The notes below the pieces were generated by a model, which worked only from the letters and a program-made list of their open reading frames with translations, did no database searches and was not told the origin of the DNA. From contig JABABD010000022.1 in NCBI GenBank assembly GCA_014238425.1, positions 82,837 through 146,836 of the forward strand: a DNA stretch of 64,000 bases. Direction: 5' to 3'. The DNA comes from Flavobacteriaceae bacterium (GTDB lineage: Bacteria; Bacteroidota; Bacteroidia; Flavobacteriales; Flavobacteriaceae). This document shows positions 17,817-27,604 of this stretch, in pieces (within the stretch, counting starts at the first letter, position 1; the number at the start of each line of letters is the position of its first letter). Both the position numbers and the translations under genes were made by a program.

Positions 17817-19127
17817 CTAGCCACCAAAGTCATCAAATCTGATGTGCTCATCAGGAATTCCGAAATCTTCTCCCATTTTCTGAACGGCTTGGTTCATTAA
17901 TGGTGGTCCACAGAAATACAATTCTATATCTTCTGGTGATTCATGAAGATTCAAATAGTTATTGATGACTACTTGATGTACAAATCCGATGAATCCATCA
18001 CCTTCATCATGAATATCTTTCTTTACTTTCCAATTATCTTCTTCCATTGGCTCAGAAAGTGCCAAATAGAATTTGAAATTAGGAAAATCCTTTTCTAATT
18101 TATGAAAGTGGTCTAAATAGAATAGCTCACGTTTAGAACGTCCTCCATACCAATAGGTCACTTTACGACCTGTTTTTAATGTTCTGAACAAGTGATATAA
18201 GTGAGAACGCATTGGTGCCATTCCTGCTCCACCACCAACGTATAACATTTCAGATTCAGACTCATTAATAAAGAACTCTCCATAAGGCCCAGAAATAACT
18301 ACTTTATCGCCTTCTTTTTGATTGAATATATAAGATGAAGCGATTCCTGGATTTACATCCATCCAACCATTCTTAGCACGATCCCATGGTGGTGTTGCAA
18401 TACGTACATTCAACATGATTTCACGACCTTCTGCTGGATAAGAAGCCATAGAATATGCTCTTTCTACCGTTTCGGTATTTTTCATAACCAAAGGCCATAA
18501 CCCGAATTTATCCCATTCTACCTGAAATTTATCCGGCGTTTCGTGTTCTTCAGGGTGTGCCGTAATATCCATATCCTGAAACTTGATTTCACATGGGGGA
18601 ATCTCGATTTGAATATAACCTCCAGCTTTATATCCCATATCTTCAGGAATCTCAACAACGAATTCCTTAATAAAAGATGCTACATTGTAGTTACGAACGA
18701 CAGTAGCTTCCCATTTCTTGATTCCGAATACTTCTTCAGGAATCGTAATATTCATATCTTGTTTTACTTTGACCTGACAAGATAAACGTGCACCATCTTT
18801 TAACTCCTTACGTGTAAAATGAGGTGTTTCAGTCGGCAATGCTTCGCCGCCTCCTTCTAATACATGACACTCACATTGTATACAGGTTCCACCACCACCA
18901 CAAGCTGATGGCAAGAAGATCTTTTGAGCACCTAAAGTTGTTAAAAGACTATCTCCTGAAGCAACTTCAATTTCTCTTTCACCATTAATAGTGATTTTAA
19001 CTGGTCCTGATGGTGCCAATTTTTGCTTAACGAACAACAACAATGATACTAACAAAAGCGTAATTAATAAAAATGCTGCGACTGTCGCTATGATTGTTCC
19101 TATAGTGTTGGCTACTAATAATATCAT
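17817..19127 (-). CDS. nqrF: Na+-translocating NADH:quinone reductase subunit F
   Basis: 436 aa, the electron-input subunit that oxidises NADH. One N-terminal membrane helix (about 10-33) is followed by a 2Fe-2S domain with C76, C82, C85 and C117 ([10 protein letters not shown], then LSCQ). The FAD domain has RAYSMASYP, and the NADH domain has [14 protein letters not shown] and [14 protein letters not shown]. It is the last gene of nqrABCDEF. Its ATG overlaps the nqrE stop by 1 nt (TAATG). All cofactor ligands are intact. It is slightly longer than the roughly 410-residue proteobacterial homologue. Confidence 0.97.
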   Translation of the reverse strand: MILLVANTIGTIIATVAAFLLITLLLVSLLLFVKQKLAPSGPVKITINGEREIEVASGDSLLTTLGAQKIFLPSACGGGGTCIQCECHVLEGGGEALPTETPHFTRKELKDGARLSCQVKVKQDMNITIPEEVFGIKKWEATVVRNYNVASFIKEFVVEIPEDMGYKAGGYIQIEIPPCEIKFQDMDITAHPEEHETPDKFQVEWDKFGLWPLVMKNTETVERAYSMASYPAEGREIMLNVRIATPPWDRAKNGWMDVNPGIASSYIFNQKEGDKVVISGPYGEFFINESESEMLYVGGGAGMAPMRSHLYHLFRTLKTGRKVTYWYGGRSKRELFYLDHFHKLEKDFPNFKFYLALSEPMEEDNWKVKKDIHDEGDGFIGFVHQVVINNYLNLHESPEDIELYFCGPPLMNQAVQKMGEDFGIPDEHIRFDDFGG

Positions 19128-19858
19128 TATTCTAATGTCTTTTTAGTATTGTTAGCTATTTCTTTTAATTCATCGATAGTTTCATCGTCCAAAACATCTT
19201 CAACTTTAACTGTCTCAACTTTATCTTTAACTTCTTCATCACCACCTGTTAACATACCTCCAAAACTCATGAAACCTATTGCCATAAGACCAGTAATAAT
19301 AAATGTAATCCCTAATCCTCTTAAAGCTGGAGGAACATTTGAATATCTAATTTTTTCGCGAATGGCTGCAATGGCTACAATTGCTAAGAACCAACCAATT
19401 CCTGAAGAAACTCCATAGTTAAGTGCTAATCCTAAACTAGCTATTTCTCTTGACTGCATGAATAAAGAACCTCCTAAGATGGCACAGTTAACAGCAATCA
19501 ATGGTAAGAAAATACCAAGTGAGTTGTATAGTGATGGCGAAAATTTCTCAACAATTATCTCCACCAATTGTACCATAGTGGCAATGGTTGCAATAAACAT
19601 GATAAATGACAAGAAACTTAGATCGTAATCAGCATATTCTGCACCTAACCACTTTAAAGCACCTTCCTGCAGTATATATTGATCTAGTAACCAGTTTAAA
19701 GGTACGGTGATTGCTAGTACAAAAATCACAGCTGCTCCTAACCCAACTGCTGTTGATACTTTTTTAGATACTGCTAAGTAAGAACACATTCCAAGGAATG
19801 TTGCAAATACCATATTATCTATAAATATTGACTTAAAAAATAATTCTATATGTTCCAT
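19127..19858 (-). CDS. nqrE: Na+-translocating NADH:quinone reductase subunit E
   Basis: 243 aa, a six-helix membrane subunit ([19 protein letters not shown] at the start, [11 protein letters not shown] in the middle) that forms the inter-subunit iron site with NqrD. The cysteines C25 and C120 are in the expected helices. The typical protein is close to 200 residues. Here the last 40 or so residues form a charged tail ([20 protein letters not shown] and on) after the final helix, probably cytoplasmic or periplasmic and disordered. It is 6 nt downstream of nqrD and overlaps nqrF by 1 nt. Confidence 0.96.
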   Translation of the reverse strand: MEHIELFFKSIFIDNMVFATFLGMCSYLAVSKKVSTAVGLGAAVIFVLAITVPLNWLLDQYILQEGALKWLGAEYADYDLSFLSFIMFIATIATMVQLVEIIVEKFSPSLYNSLGIFLPLIAVNCAILGGSLFMQSREIASLGLALNYGVSSGIGWFLAIVAIAAIREKIRYSNVPPALRGLGITFIITGLMAIGFMSFGGMLTGGDEEVKDKVETVKVEDVLDDETIDELKEIANNTKKTLE

Positions 19859-19864
19859 ATCTCC

Positions 19865-20509
19865 TTAGTCTTCGATTAATGCTTTATTTCTACTTCTCTG
19901 TACCCATATAATGATACCAACTACGATCAATGCCATTGGCGATAATAACATAAATCCATTATTCTCATAACCAATAGAGTATAATCCTGTTTTTTCGATA
20001 GGATCACCAAGTATTGGAATACCTAACAAGGTTCCAGATCCTAATAATTCCCTAAAAAACCCAACGATAATCAATATTGCTGCATAACCTACCGCATTAC
20101 CAATACCGTCAAGAAACGACCTCCATGGTCCGTTACCTAAAGCAAAGGCCTCAAAACGCCCCATAATGATACAATTCGTAATAATCAATCCAACGAATAC
20201 TGATAATGTTTTACTTAGTTCATAAGCAAAGGCCTTAAGTACTAAATCTACTATAATTACTAAAGTCGCAACCACAATCAATTGCACAATAATCCTGATT
20301 TTTGATGGTATGATATTTCTTAATAATGAAATTACCACATTACCAACACCTAATACAAACAAAACCGAAACCGACATCACTATGGATGCTTCGAGTTCTG
20401 CTGTAATTGCCAATGCTGAACATATACCTAATACCTGGATAGTAATCGGGTTATTATCCGCTAAAGGATCTAATATTAAATTGGCATCTTTCTTTGATAA
20501 AAGCCCCAT
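19865..20509 (-). CDS. nqrD: Na+-translocating NADH:quinone reductase subunit D
   Basis: 214 aa, an integral membrane subunit with six predicted helices, homologous to NqrE and RnfA/E. IQVLGICSALAIT near residue 25-37 and ITNCIIMGRFEAFA near 110 carry the conserved cysteines that bind the buried iron with NqrE. Length matches the family (about 210). It begins 2 nt after the nqrC stop and ends 6 nt before nqrE. The first ATG is kept; no better start is seen downstream. Confidence 0.97.
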   Translation of the reverse strand: MGLLSKKDANLILDPLADNNPITIQVLGICSALAITAELEASIVMSVSVLFVLGVGNVVISLLRNIIPSKIRIIVQLIVVATLVIIVDLVLKAFAYELSKTLSVFVGLIITNCIIMGRFEAFALGNGPWRSFLDGIGNAVGYAAILIIVGFFRELLGSGTLLGIPILGDPIEKTGLYSIGYENNGFMLLSPMALIVVGIIIWVQRSRNKALIED

Positions 20510-20511
20510 AA

Positions 20512-21261
20512 TTAGTTAGTTTTTAGGTTTTCGAAATAAGGTACATATAGTCTTAAATCACTCTTGATCATGGCTGACACACCATCACCTGTGATTGTCG
20601 CTCCTGCAATGGCATCGACTTCATTATCTGCTTTATCAATGTTCTTTGGGTCTGCATTTCCTTTAGCAACAGTAATACCTTTAAAGCTACCATTAGCCTT
20701 TAAATGTTCTCCAATAAAGTCGTCCATAAAGAAACGTTGCTTAATATTTGCACCTAAGCCTGGTGTTTCTCCTTTGTGATCAAAGAAAGCTCCTTGCACT
20801 ACCATATCTTCATCCATAGCAACATAAGCCCAGATAGCATCCCAAAGGCCTTTACCTCTAATGGGTGCTATATAGAATTTCTTACCATCTTTTTCTCCTA
20901 CAAATAATGGTAAGCGTCTGCTATACCCATCTTCTTTTGCTAAGGTTTTCTCTTTCTTAACATCAATTAGATAAGCAGTTGTATCTTCAATAGCTTTACC
21001 ATCTTGGATGACTAATTGTGTCTTGATATATTGTTTAAACAGTTTAGGAGCTTCATCGGTAGACACAAAATTGGCGCTCCCGTCTTCATTCTCATTAACA
21101 CCCATAGCATACAAAATATTCTGCTGCTTTTCAAGGCGTTTATTCTCTGTAATCCTATCTTTCAATCCTGAGGCTGCTGCAGCTAATAATGTACCAACTA
21201 CAAGTACCATCGCTATCGCAAATAGAATTGTATAACTATTTTTATCTGTTCTCTTTTCCAT
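20512..21261 (-). CDS. nqrC: Na+-translocating NADH:quinone reductase subunit C
   Basis: 249 aa with one N-terminal membrane helix (about 10-30) and a periplasmic FMN-binding domain. The covalent FMN site is VDAIAGAT at about 215-222, so Thr222 is the predicted acceptor for ApbE. The usual Ser of SGAT is Ala here, which still fits the looser Dxx(s/t)GAT pattern apart from that position. GLWDAIWAYVAMD and HKGETPGLGANI are typical FMN-binding-domain blocks. It starts 2 nt after nqrB. Confidence 0.96.
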   Translation of the reverse strand: MEKRTDKNSYTILFAIAMVLVVGTLLAAAASGLKDRITENKRLEKQQNILYAMGVNENEDGSANFVSTDEAPKLFKQYIKTQLVIQDGKAIEDTTAYLIDVKKEKTLAKEDGYSRRLPLFVGEKDGKKFYIAPIRGKGLWDAIWAYVAMDEDMVVQGAFFDHKGETPGLGANIKQRFFMDDFIGEHLKANGSFKGITVAKGNADPKNIDKADNEVDAIAGATITGDGVSAMIKSDLRLYVPYFENLKTN

Positions 21262-21263
21262 CG

Positions 21264-22490
21264 TTAAGCTGTTTTAACTTTTAGACGTTTCATACGTTTT
21301 TTCACATTCCCTTGTACCACATAATGATCAATGGTAGGTGCGAAGACATTCATAAGAAGTATGGCTAACATCACACCTTCAGGATATGCAGGATTAAACA
21401 CGCGTATTAATATAGATATGAACCCTACAAAGAACCCATAAATCCATTTTCCTTTGTTGGTTTGTGAAGCAGTTACTGGATCCGTAGCCATAAACACGGT
21501 ACCAAAAGCAAACCCGCCAATTAGCAGGTGATGCCACCAAGTGGTGCTCATTAATCCATAGAACTTACTGGTTTCAGTTATCCAACCAGAATCCACGACA
21601 AAATTGAAGATTAATCCCATAGCAATGGCTCCTAATACTGAAGACAGCATAATTCTCCAACTACCTATTTTGGTGAATATTAAAAATAAACCCCCTAATA
21701 ATATAAGTATTGTTGATGTTTCACCAACAGATCCTGGAATAATTCCGTAGAACATATCTAGCCATTCAAATCCAGCTTCTCTATTCTGTGCTAAACTACC
21801 TAAAATAGTCTCTCCTGAAATTGCATCTAACTTTTCACCAGCAGCTATCATTTGATCTCTTTCCACAGCGCCGTGTACCCACACTTTATCTCCAGACATC
21901 CAAGTAGGATAAGCGAAGAATAAAAATGCACGAATTGTTAATGCAGGATTTAAGATATTCATTCCTGTACCGCCAAATACTTCTTTTCCTATAACTACGC
22001 CAAAGGCAACCGCAACTGCCAACATCCAAAGCGGTGTATCAACAGGTACAATTAATGGCACAAGCATTCCTGTTACCAAATACCCTTCTTCTACTTCATG
22101 TTTCTTAATAACAGCGAATAAGAACTCAATTGCAAGACCGACACCATAAGACACTACTACTAATGGTAGAATTTTTATAGCACCAATCCAAAAATTGTCC
22201 ATTGTCCAAAACCCAGAACTTAAAAATCCATCTGCGACTCTTTGTATCTCTCCAAAGGCTACTTGATTTTGATATCCAGCATTAAACATACCAAATATCA
22301 AGCAGGGTACTAAGGCCATGATAACGATATTCATTGTACGTTTTAAATCATCAGCTACTTTTATATGTGTACCGTTATGAGTAATTTCGTTTGGTAAGTA
22401 CAAAAACGTATGCAATGCATTAAACGCAGGTGCCATCTTGGTGCCTTTATACTTTTCCTTTAAGCTATGTAGATTACTTTTTAAACCCAT
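21264..22490 (-). CDS. nqrB: Na+-translocating NADH:quinone reductase subunit B
   Basis: 408 aa, the largest membrane subunit. It carries covalent FMN plus riboflavin and forms the Na+ path. About ten helices are visible. The predicted FMN-attachment motif is LDAISGET at 221-228, with Thr228 as acceptor. The widely conserved form is SGAT, so the alanine before the threonine is replaced by glutamate in this protein. VFGGTGMNILNPALTIRAF and FGTVFMATDPVTAS are family blocks. Its ATG overlaps the nqrA stop by 1 nt. Confidence 0.96.
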   Translation of the reverse strand: MGLKSNLHSLKEKYKGTKMAPAFNALHTFLYLPNEITHNGTHIKVADDLKRTMNIVIMALVPCLIFGMFNAGYQNQVAFGEIQRVADGFLSSGFWTMDNFWIGAIKILPLVVVSYGVGLAIEFLFAVIKKHEVEEGYLVTGMLVPLIVPVDTPLWMLAVAVAFGVVIGKEVFGGTGMNILNPALTIRAFLFFAYPTWMSGDKVWVHGAVERDQMIAAGEKLDAISGETILGSLAQNREAGFEWLDMFYGIIPGSVGETSTILILLGGLFLIFTKIGSWRIMLSSVLGAIAMGLIFNFVVDSGWITETSKFYGLMSTTWWHHLLIGGFAFGTVFMATDPVTASQTNKGKWIYGFFVGFISILIRVFNPAYPEGVMLAILLMNVFAPTIDHYVVQGNVKKRMKRLKVKTA

Positions 22491-23845
22491 TATCCTATCT
22501 CTTTAAGCATTAAGTCTAATCCTTCTCTTATAATTTTTTGATGTGGTTGCTTTGATACACAAACAAATTCGGTCAAAGCAAAATCTTCTGGAGCTACCTC
22601 ATACATACCTAGTGCTTCCATTTCATCGAGATCTTTATACATACATGCTTTTAATATTTGCATTGGATAAATATCTAATGGGAAAACTTCTTCGTAAGTT
22701 CCAGTCGTTACAAACGCACGATGCTCACCATTGGTATTGGTATTCAGGTCGAATTTTTTCTTTGGGAACAACCATGAGAACGTTAAGGCTCTTGATGTTG
22801 AAATTTTATTAAAGATAGGCTTGTTCCATCCAAATAATTCATAGTCATTGCCCTCAGGAATTACCGTAACTATATTACTATAGTAATCTAAAAACCCATC
22901 AGGTTGTATTTGCTTTCCAGAAAGCACATTACCAGAAATCACACGGATATTATCATTCTTGTCAACACCCTTATCATATATTATCGTCGCAATTTCGCTT
23001 CCGATTTTGGTTTTGAAATATCTCGGATTCTTCACAGCTGATCCAACAAACGCCACAATACGTTCTGCATTGAATTTTCCTGTCAGTAATAACTCCCCAA
23101 TGATTACTAAATCTTGAGGTGCAACAGTCCAAACGATTTCTCCTTTATTTATTGGGTCAATTTTATTGATTTGTGTTCCGACATTTCCTGAAGGATGTGG
23201 TCCAGAAACTTTATGTAATGTAATACCTGACAAACTTGCCATAGGCGAATTAGAATTCTTGCCTACAGATACATGTACTTTCCCTTCAGTTAGTTTTCCT
23301 AAAGCAGTCACTGCAGCTTGCAATTCCTTTTCTTTTCCTTGAAGTGTAAAATCGTAATCAGCTGCTAATGGTGAACTCGCATAGCCAGATATGAATATAG
23401 CCTTTGGGTTCTTGTTAGGGTTAGCCATAACATCATAAGGCCTTTGCTTTATGAAAGGCCAGCAACCTGTCGCCAATAAATGTGATTTTACTTGGTCTGC
23501 GCTAGCTGAATCTAATTTTAACTCGCCATGCTCAACATAAGATTGAGATTTGTCAGCTTGAATTTTCACAGCTAATATTCGGCGTTTCTCCCCTCTTACT
23601 ATATCAGTAATCTCACCAGCAACAGGTGAAGCAAACTTTATGTTTTCATTAGATTTATCGAAAAAAACAGAATCTCCTGCTTTTACTTTATCTCCAACTT
23701 TTACTGATAATTTAGGAATGACACTATGAAAGTCTTCGGGTCTTAAGGTATAAACATTGCTTATTATTGCATTGTCAAGGGCTTTTTCAGCCTCACCTTT
23801 TAAATTAATATCCAGACCTTTTTTAATTCGGATGTCGTTTGACAT
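22490..23845 (-). CDS. nqrA: Na+-translocating NADH:quinone reductase subunit A
   Basis: 451 aa from the ATG at 23845 (MSNDIRIKKGLDI). A longer reading from 23881 adds twelve residues without family similarity, so the internal start is preferred; it gives a length close to the 446-aa Vibrio protein. NqrA is the peripheral cytoplasmic subunit near the quinone site. Landmarks are the N-terminal KKGLDINLKGEAE, a lipoyl-like VGDKVKAGDSVFFDK region, and GPHPSGNVGTQINKIDPI. It is the first gene of the nqr operon, with the next gene start overlapping by 1 nt. Confidence 0.96.
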   Translation of the reverse strand: MSNDIRIKKGLDINLKGEAEKALDNAIISNVYTLRPEDFHSVIPKLSVKVGDKVKAGDSVFFDKSNENIKFASPVAGEITDIVRGEKRRILAVKIQADKSQSYVEHGELKLDSASADQVKSHLLATGCWPFIKQRPYDVMANPNKNPKAIFISGYASSPLAADYDFTLQGKEKELQAAVTALGKLTEGKVHVSVGKNSNSPMASLSGITLHKVSGPHPSGNVGTQINKIDPINKGEIVWTVAPQDLVIIGELLLTGKFNAERIVAFVGSAVKNPRYFKTKIGSEIATIIYDKGVDKNDNIRVISGNVLSGKQIQPDGFLDYYSNIVTVIPEGNDYELFGWNKPIFNKISTSRALTFSWLFPKKKFDLNTNTNGEHRAFVTTGTYEEVFPLDIYPMQILKACMYKDLDEMEALGMYEVAPEDFALTEFVCVSKQPHQKIIREGLDLMLKEIG

Positions 23846-23878
23846 ATTTTTTTGAAATTTGTTGTCTAAAAATCCGTG

Positions 23879-23886
23879 CAAATTTA
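23879..23886 (-). promoter_or_regulatory. Possible -7 element of the nqr operon
   Basis: On the minus strand the sequence reads TAAATTTG, a match to the Bacteroidota -7 consensus TAnnTTTG, 33 nt upstream of the preferred nqrA start. No convincing TTG -33 element was found at the expected distance. Confidence 0.4.
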
Positions 23887-24008
23887 CAAATTAATCACAG
23901 AGATTTCATAATAATGCACAATAAATTTCCTATATAAACCGCTTGAATAGGCCATTCATAAATTTAGGTACGGATTTTGTTTATCTTTAATCGCAAAAAA
24001 TCGTTTAA

Positions 24009-25262
24009 ATGCATAGAAACCTTAAACATTTTCTTTTACTAGTACTCATATGTTTCAATTTACAAGGCCAAGTTGAGAACGAAACATCTCCCCCAGATTA
24101 TATTAAATCAATAACAATTAAGGGGCGCACTCAAGAAAGTCAATTACCTATTATAAAATTAGGTGAAGGCATCCTTCTTGAATTTGACGCTCTTAATGGA
24201 GATGAAGATGATTTTTATTATAAAATTGAACATTTTAATTTTGATTGGTCTCCTTCCGATTTGGCAAGACCTGAATATCTTGAGGGTTTTAACAACCAAA
24301 GAATACAAGATTACGAAAACTCACTGAATAGCTATCAAATTTACTCTCATTACAAACTTAGAGTTCCAAACAATCAAACCAAACGGCTATTGAAAACAGG
24401 TAACTATATGATCAAGATCTATAATGATGATGACGAATTGTTGTTTTCAAGAAAGTTTATGGTATATCAAGAAAATGCTAATGTTGGAGTTGCTATAAAG
24501 CGTTCACGCGACGTCAGATATATTAATGAAAAACAATCTGTAGATATTAGTATTACAGCAACGAATTATAATTTCAATAACCCAAAAGAAACAATTAAAA
24601 CATTAATCATACAGAACAATAATCTTAATACTGCGATTACAGATTTAAAACCTATGTATACCATTGGCAATGAACTTATCTATAAATATGACACTGAATC
24701 GAGTTTTTGGGGCGGCAATGAATATTTGTTTATAGACACTAAAGATCCTAGAGTGGCTAATGCTGCAACTCGATTTATCGATCTTAAAGATTTATATCAC
24801 AACTATCTTTTTACTGATATCATTAGAGCCGAAAGACCTTATACTTACAATCCAGACATCAATGGCAATTTTGTCATTACTGCTATTGACGCTGATGATG
24901 TATACATAGAAGCAGATTATATTTGGGTACATTTTTATTTAGCGCATCCTGAATTCTTGGAGAATAAAAGCATTCATGTATATGGTAATTTTAATAATTA
25001 TGTTATTGATGATTCCACAAAAATGTCTTTTAATGAAGAACGCGGTGTGTATGAGTCACAGATTCTCCTAAAACAAGGATTCTATAATTATAAGTATGTT
25101 GTTGTTAATGACAAGGGAGCATTAGATGAAGGTGCTATTAGTGGAAATTTTGACCAAACAGAAAACAATTATAAAGTTTTGGTCTATTACAGAGACCTAG
25201 GCGCTAGATATGACCAAATTATTGGTGTTGGCGAAGGCAATTCTGTTAAAATTTCCAACTAA
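24009..25262 (+). CDS. Type IX secretion system plug protein (DUF5103)
   Basis: 417 aa with a signal peptide (1-20, ending NLQGQ). The N-terminal domain contains DYIKSITIKGRTQESQLPI and KIEHFNFDWSPSDLA, as I recall for DUF5103 proteins. In Flavobacterium johnsoniae such a protein closes the SprA translocon as the plug. The C-terminal half looks like beta-sandwich domains (VYGNFNNYVIDDSTKM). It presumably works at the outer membrane with SprA, encoded elsewhere. It is a single-gene unit 109 nt before apaG. Confidence 0.85.
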   Translation: MHRNLKHFLLLVLICFNLQGQVENETSPPDYIKSITIKGRTQESQLPIIKLGEGILLEFDALNGDEDDFYYKIEHFNFDWSPSDLARPEYLEGFNNQRIQDYENSLNSYQIYSHYKLRVPNNQTKRLLKTGNYMIKIYNDDDELLFSRKFMVYQENANVGVAIKRSRDVRYINEKQSVDISITATNYNFNNPKETIKTLIIQNNNLNTAITDLKPMYTIGNELIYKYDTESSFWGGNEYLFIDTKDPRVANAATRFIDLKDLYHNYLFTDIIRAERPYTYNPDINGNFVITAIDADDVYIEADYIWVHFYLAHPEFLENKSIHVYGNFNNYVIDDSTKMSFNEERGVYESQILLKQGFYNYKYVVVNDKGALDEGAISGNFDQTENNYKVLVYYRDLGARYDQIIGVGEGNSVKISN

Positions 25263-25370
25263 TAAGGTGTAAAAGTGTCCATTTTAACGAAGATGTCATC
25301 AAATTGACGTAGTATTACTATTATTTATTATTTTAGCGTATCCTAAAAATTGAGCTAAAGCTCTGACTAT

Positions 25371-25757
25371 ATGGTACAACAAGTAACTCGAGGCATAAAA
25401 ATTTCTGTAGAAACTACTTTTGAAGGTACGTTTTACAGAAACTACAAAGTACAGTTTGCCTTTGGTTATAAAATAACTATTGAAAACCAGAGCAAAGACT
25501 CTGTTCAATTAAACTCTCGTCATTGGAAAATCTATGATGCTTTGAATAAAGTAGAAATAGTTGACGGCGAAGGTGTTATTGGCAAAAAGCCAATGCTAAA
25601 ACCAGGAGAATCTCACACCTATAATTCTGGATGCCTGTTAACATCACCTTTTGGTGCTATGGAAGGTCATTATAACATGGTTAATTTTACAACTTCTGGA
25701 AAATTTAAAGTTGGCATTCCAACGTTTAAATTGAACGCTCCCTTTGCATTGAATTAA
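25371..25757 (+). CDS. apaG: ApaG domain protein
   Basis: 128 aa, the usual size of ApaG. It is an all-beta fibronectin-III-like fold: GIKISVETTFEG, QFAFGYKITIENQS, SRHWKIYDA, VIGKKPMLKPGESHTYNSG and an ending FKLNAPFALN. ApaG is linked to Co2+/Mg2+ homeostasis in enterobacteria; the biochemical role is still unclear. The 3' end overlaps the convergent DUF6695 gene by 32 nt. No signal peptide; cytoplasmic. Confidence 0.93.
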   Translation: MVQQVTRGIKISVETTFEGTFYRNYKVQFAFGYKITIENQSKDSVQLNSRHWKIYDALNKVEIVDGEGVIGKKPMLKPGESHTYNSGCLLTSPFGAMEGHYNMVNFTTSGKFKVGIPTFKLNAPFALN

Positions 25758-26751
25758 GACACTTCTCTATATCAAACCTGTAAATTGTCTTGTTTTGCTT
25801 TATGTGAAAGTACGCACAATTAGAATATTGAACAAACTCGAAAGGTTCATGATAATTAAAAGAGGTGTCATCAATTGAAAAGATGGCATCAACATCTACA
25901 TTTCCATAAGGAGAGATACGCCTAAAACGATAATTCTCCCTAGATTCGTTTTTATGTAACTCAAACCATGCACCAGCTGCTATTCCGGATAACCATTGTG
26001 CATTTTCATGCAAATGATTTACTTCCTTAGGTTCTAAAGTACCTACAAAATTAGGGTTATGGCCTTTTAATCTATCCAAAAAACAACGTATGTTCTCTTT
26101 TCCTACGGTTGATGTAAAGATACTAATGTCTCCTTTTTCCGAAACCTCATACGTTTCAGACTTAGTATTTGCGATAAGTACATTACCAACAGTACTGGGT
26201 GTAAACCCCTTTGATTTAATGAGTTTTCTCTTGATTCTAGCATTTGTCACAGAGGCTATCAAACTATCAGTAACAAAACGCGCACAATTAGACGCATCTT
26301 TTATAAAAGCAGCATATCTAATGAATTCCAACTTTTGCATTCTAGTTATATACGAACGTGCTTTATCATAATCAATAGCATCACACACTGAAGCTACCAT
26401 TTTACCATCACCATGTGTTAATTTAGGGTGCGTTGCCAAAAATTCGAGTATCTCATTAAGATTCTTAATCTCTCCATCTTCTATAATGGCTTTGAGTGGA
26501 AACTCTAATTCGCCATCTGTAGTGCTTCCACGAACACGACCGTTAGGTTCAGGTGTGATATATCGACCAAAATCATGATATTCTAAGATACCTGTTTGCT
26601 TATTAATGAGAATCAAAGCTGCATGGCCTGCTCTTACATAATTCTTCTTGCCAACACCAAGATACCTAAGATAAGAAGAATACCATTCGTCAGCAATCAT
26701 AACAATGGTATCAGGGTAAGCCAATGTGAGGATGATTCCAGAATTATTCAT
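25726..26751 (-). CDS. DUF6695 family protein, possible permuted papain-like hydrolase
   Basis: 341 aa without signal peptide. It begins MNNSGIILTLAYPDTIV and continues VGKKNYVRAGHAALILINKQTGILEYHDFGRYI. I associate this block with DUF6695. The pair AGHAAL (His near residue 43) and, further on, DASNCARFVTDSL (Cys near residue 154) is the His-first, Cys-later order of permuted NlpC/P60-like folds. A thiol-hydrolase function is therefore a reasonable inference. Its start overlaps the NRDE gene by 8 nt, so the two are translated together. Confidence 0.7.
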   Translation of the reverse strand: MNNSGIILTLAYPDTIVMIADEWYSSYLRYLGVGKKNYVRAGHAALILINKQTGILEYHDFGRYITPEPNGRVRGSTTDGELEFPLKAIIEDGEIKNLNEILEFLATHPKLTHGDGKMVASVCDAIDYDKARSYITRMQKLEFIRYAAFIKDASNCARFVTDSLIASVTNARIKRKLIKSKGFTPSTVGNVLIANTKSETYEVSEKGDISIFTSTVGKENIRCFLDRLKGHNPNFVGTLEPKEVNHLHENAQWLSGIAAGAWFELHKNESRENYRFRRISPYGNVDVDAIFSIDDTSFNYHEPFEFVQYSNCAYFHIKQNKTIYRFDIEKCLNSMQRERSI

Positions 26752-27469
26752 TAATTATCTCTGACGTTTCAAAATAGACTTCAGTTAATTTATCATTTTT
26801 GAGATCATGGTACATCATAGACACTGTATCATTCGATTTTTCAATTTGAGTTCGACTGGTCGTCTTAACAAATCCGCGATCCATTACCACACCAAAGTTT
26901 ATATTATCTTTTCCAGCAGTTTCATGAAACTCCAGAACCGATTCAGCTGACATCTCATTAGTATCTATATATTCAGAAAACCATTGTTGTCTTTCAGATT
27001 TCATATCTTCAGTATACAAGGTTGATGATGACCAAAGTTTTGGCGCTATTGGCAATTCTAAAAAATGTTTGCTTAGACCATCCCAAACCAACTCATAAAG
27101 TTTAAGTTCTGCATTCCAATCAACTACCACTATAGTAAAAGGTTCAATATCATGAAAATCATAATTCTCAATAGCCGTTACTACATCATCACATGACAAT
27201 AGGGTTTTAACCACAACACCTCTACTCATTCTGTAGACAGATTGTTTTTCATGGCCTGTAAATCCTCCATTTAATATACATATTACTCGCTGTTTATCAC
27301 TCATGCCAATCCAAGTGCCTCCAGCTAAAACATCTTTAGGGAATAGCATTTGACTATCATTGATATGGTAAAAATCTGGAGAGGTGGTTTCTCTATTTGG
27401 CGCTTCATCTCTATTAGAAGTCAATACAAATTGAGAATTTTTGAAAGGAATAAAAGTTACTGTACACAT
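26744..27469 (-). CDS. NRDE family protein (TANGO2-like)
   Basis: 241 aa starting MCTVTFIPF, with the eponymous SNRDEAPNR near residue 18-26 and AGGTWIGM near 50. The initiator-adjacent Cys2 is conserved in the family and resembles an N-terminal-nucleophile arrangement. Eukaryotic TANGO2 is implicated in heme and lipid handling, but bacterial members have no agreed function. It is the first gene of a two-gene operon with the DUF6695 gene and is divergent from pruA, 135 nt away. Confidence 0.87.
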   Translation of the reverse strand: MCTVTFIPFKNSQFVLTSNRDEAPNRETTSPDFYHINDSQMLFPKDVLAGGTWIGMSDKQRVICILNGGFTGHEKQSVYRMSRGVVVKTLLSCDDVVTAIENYDFHDIEPFTIVVVDWNAELKLYELVWDGLSKHFLELPIAPKLWSSSTLYTEDMKSERQQWFSEYIDTNEMSAESVLEFHETAGKDNINFGVVMDRGFVKTTSRTQIEKSNDTVSMMYHDLKNDKLTEVYFETSEIINE

Positions 27470-27560
27470 AGATTCAAATGGTCTCTAAAACCGCTAGCAA
27501 CTTACAAAAAATAAATGATTTTCAGTACCATTTGAAATCAACCATCAATTTTATTTTACG

Positions 27561-27568
27561 TAATTTTG
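27561..27568 (+). promoter_or_regulatory. -7 promoter element of pruA
   Basis: TAATTTTG matches TAnnTTTG exactly and lies 36 nt upstream of the pruA ATG. A TTTG is present further upstream but at about 26 nt spacing, so the -33 assignment is uncertain. Confidence 0.55.
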
Positions 27569-27604
27569 CAGCGAATTTTTAACCACAAATAACCACATTT
27601 CATA

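Noticed and set aside
23846..23881. Upstream start for nqrA at 23881
   Set aside because: Adds twelve non-homologous residues; the ATG at 23845 gives the conserved N-terminus.
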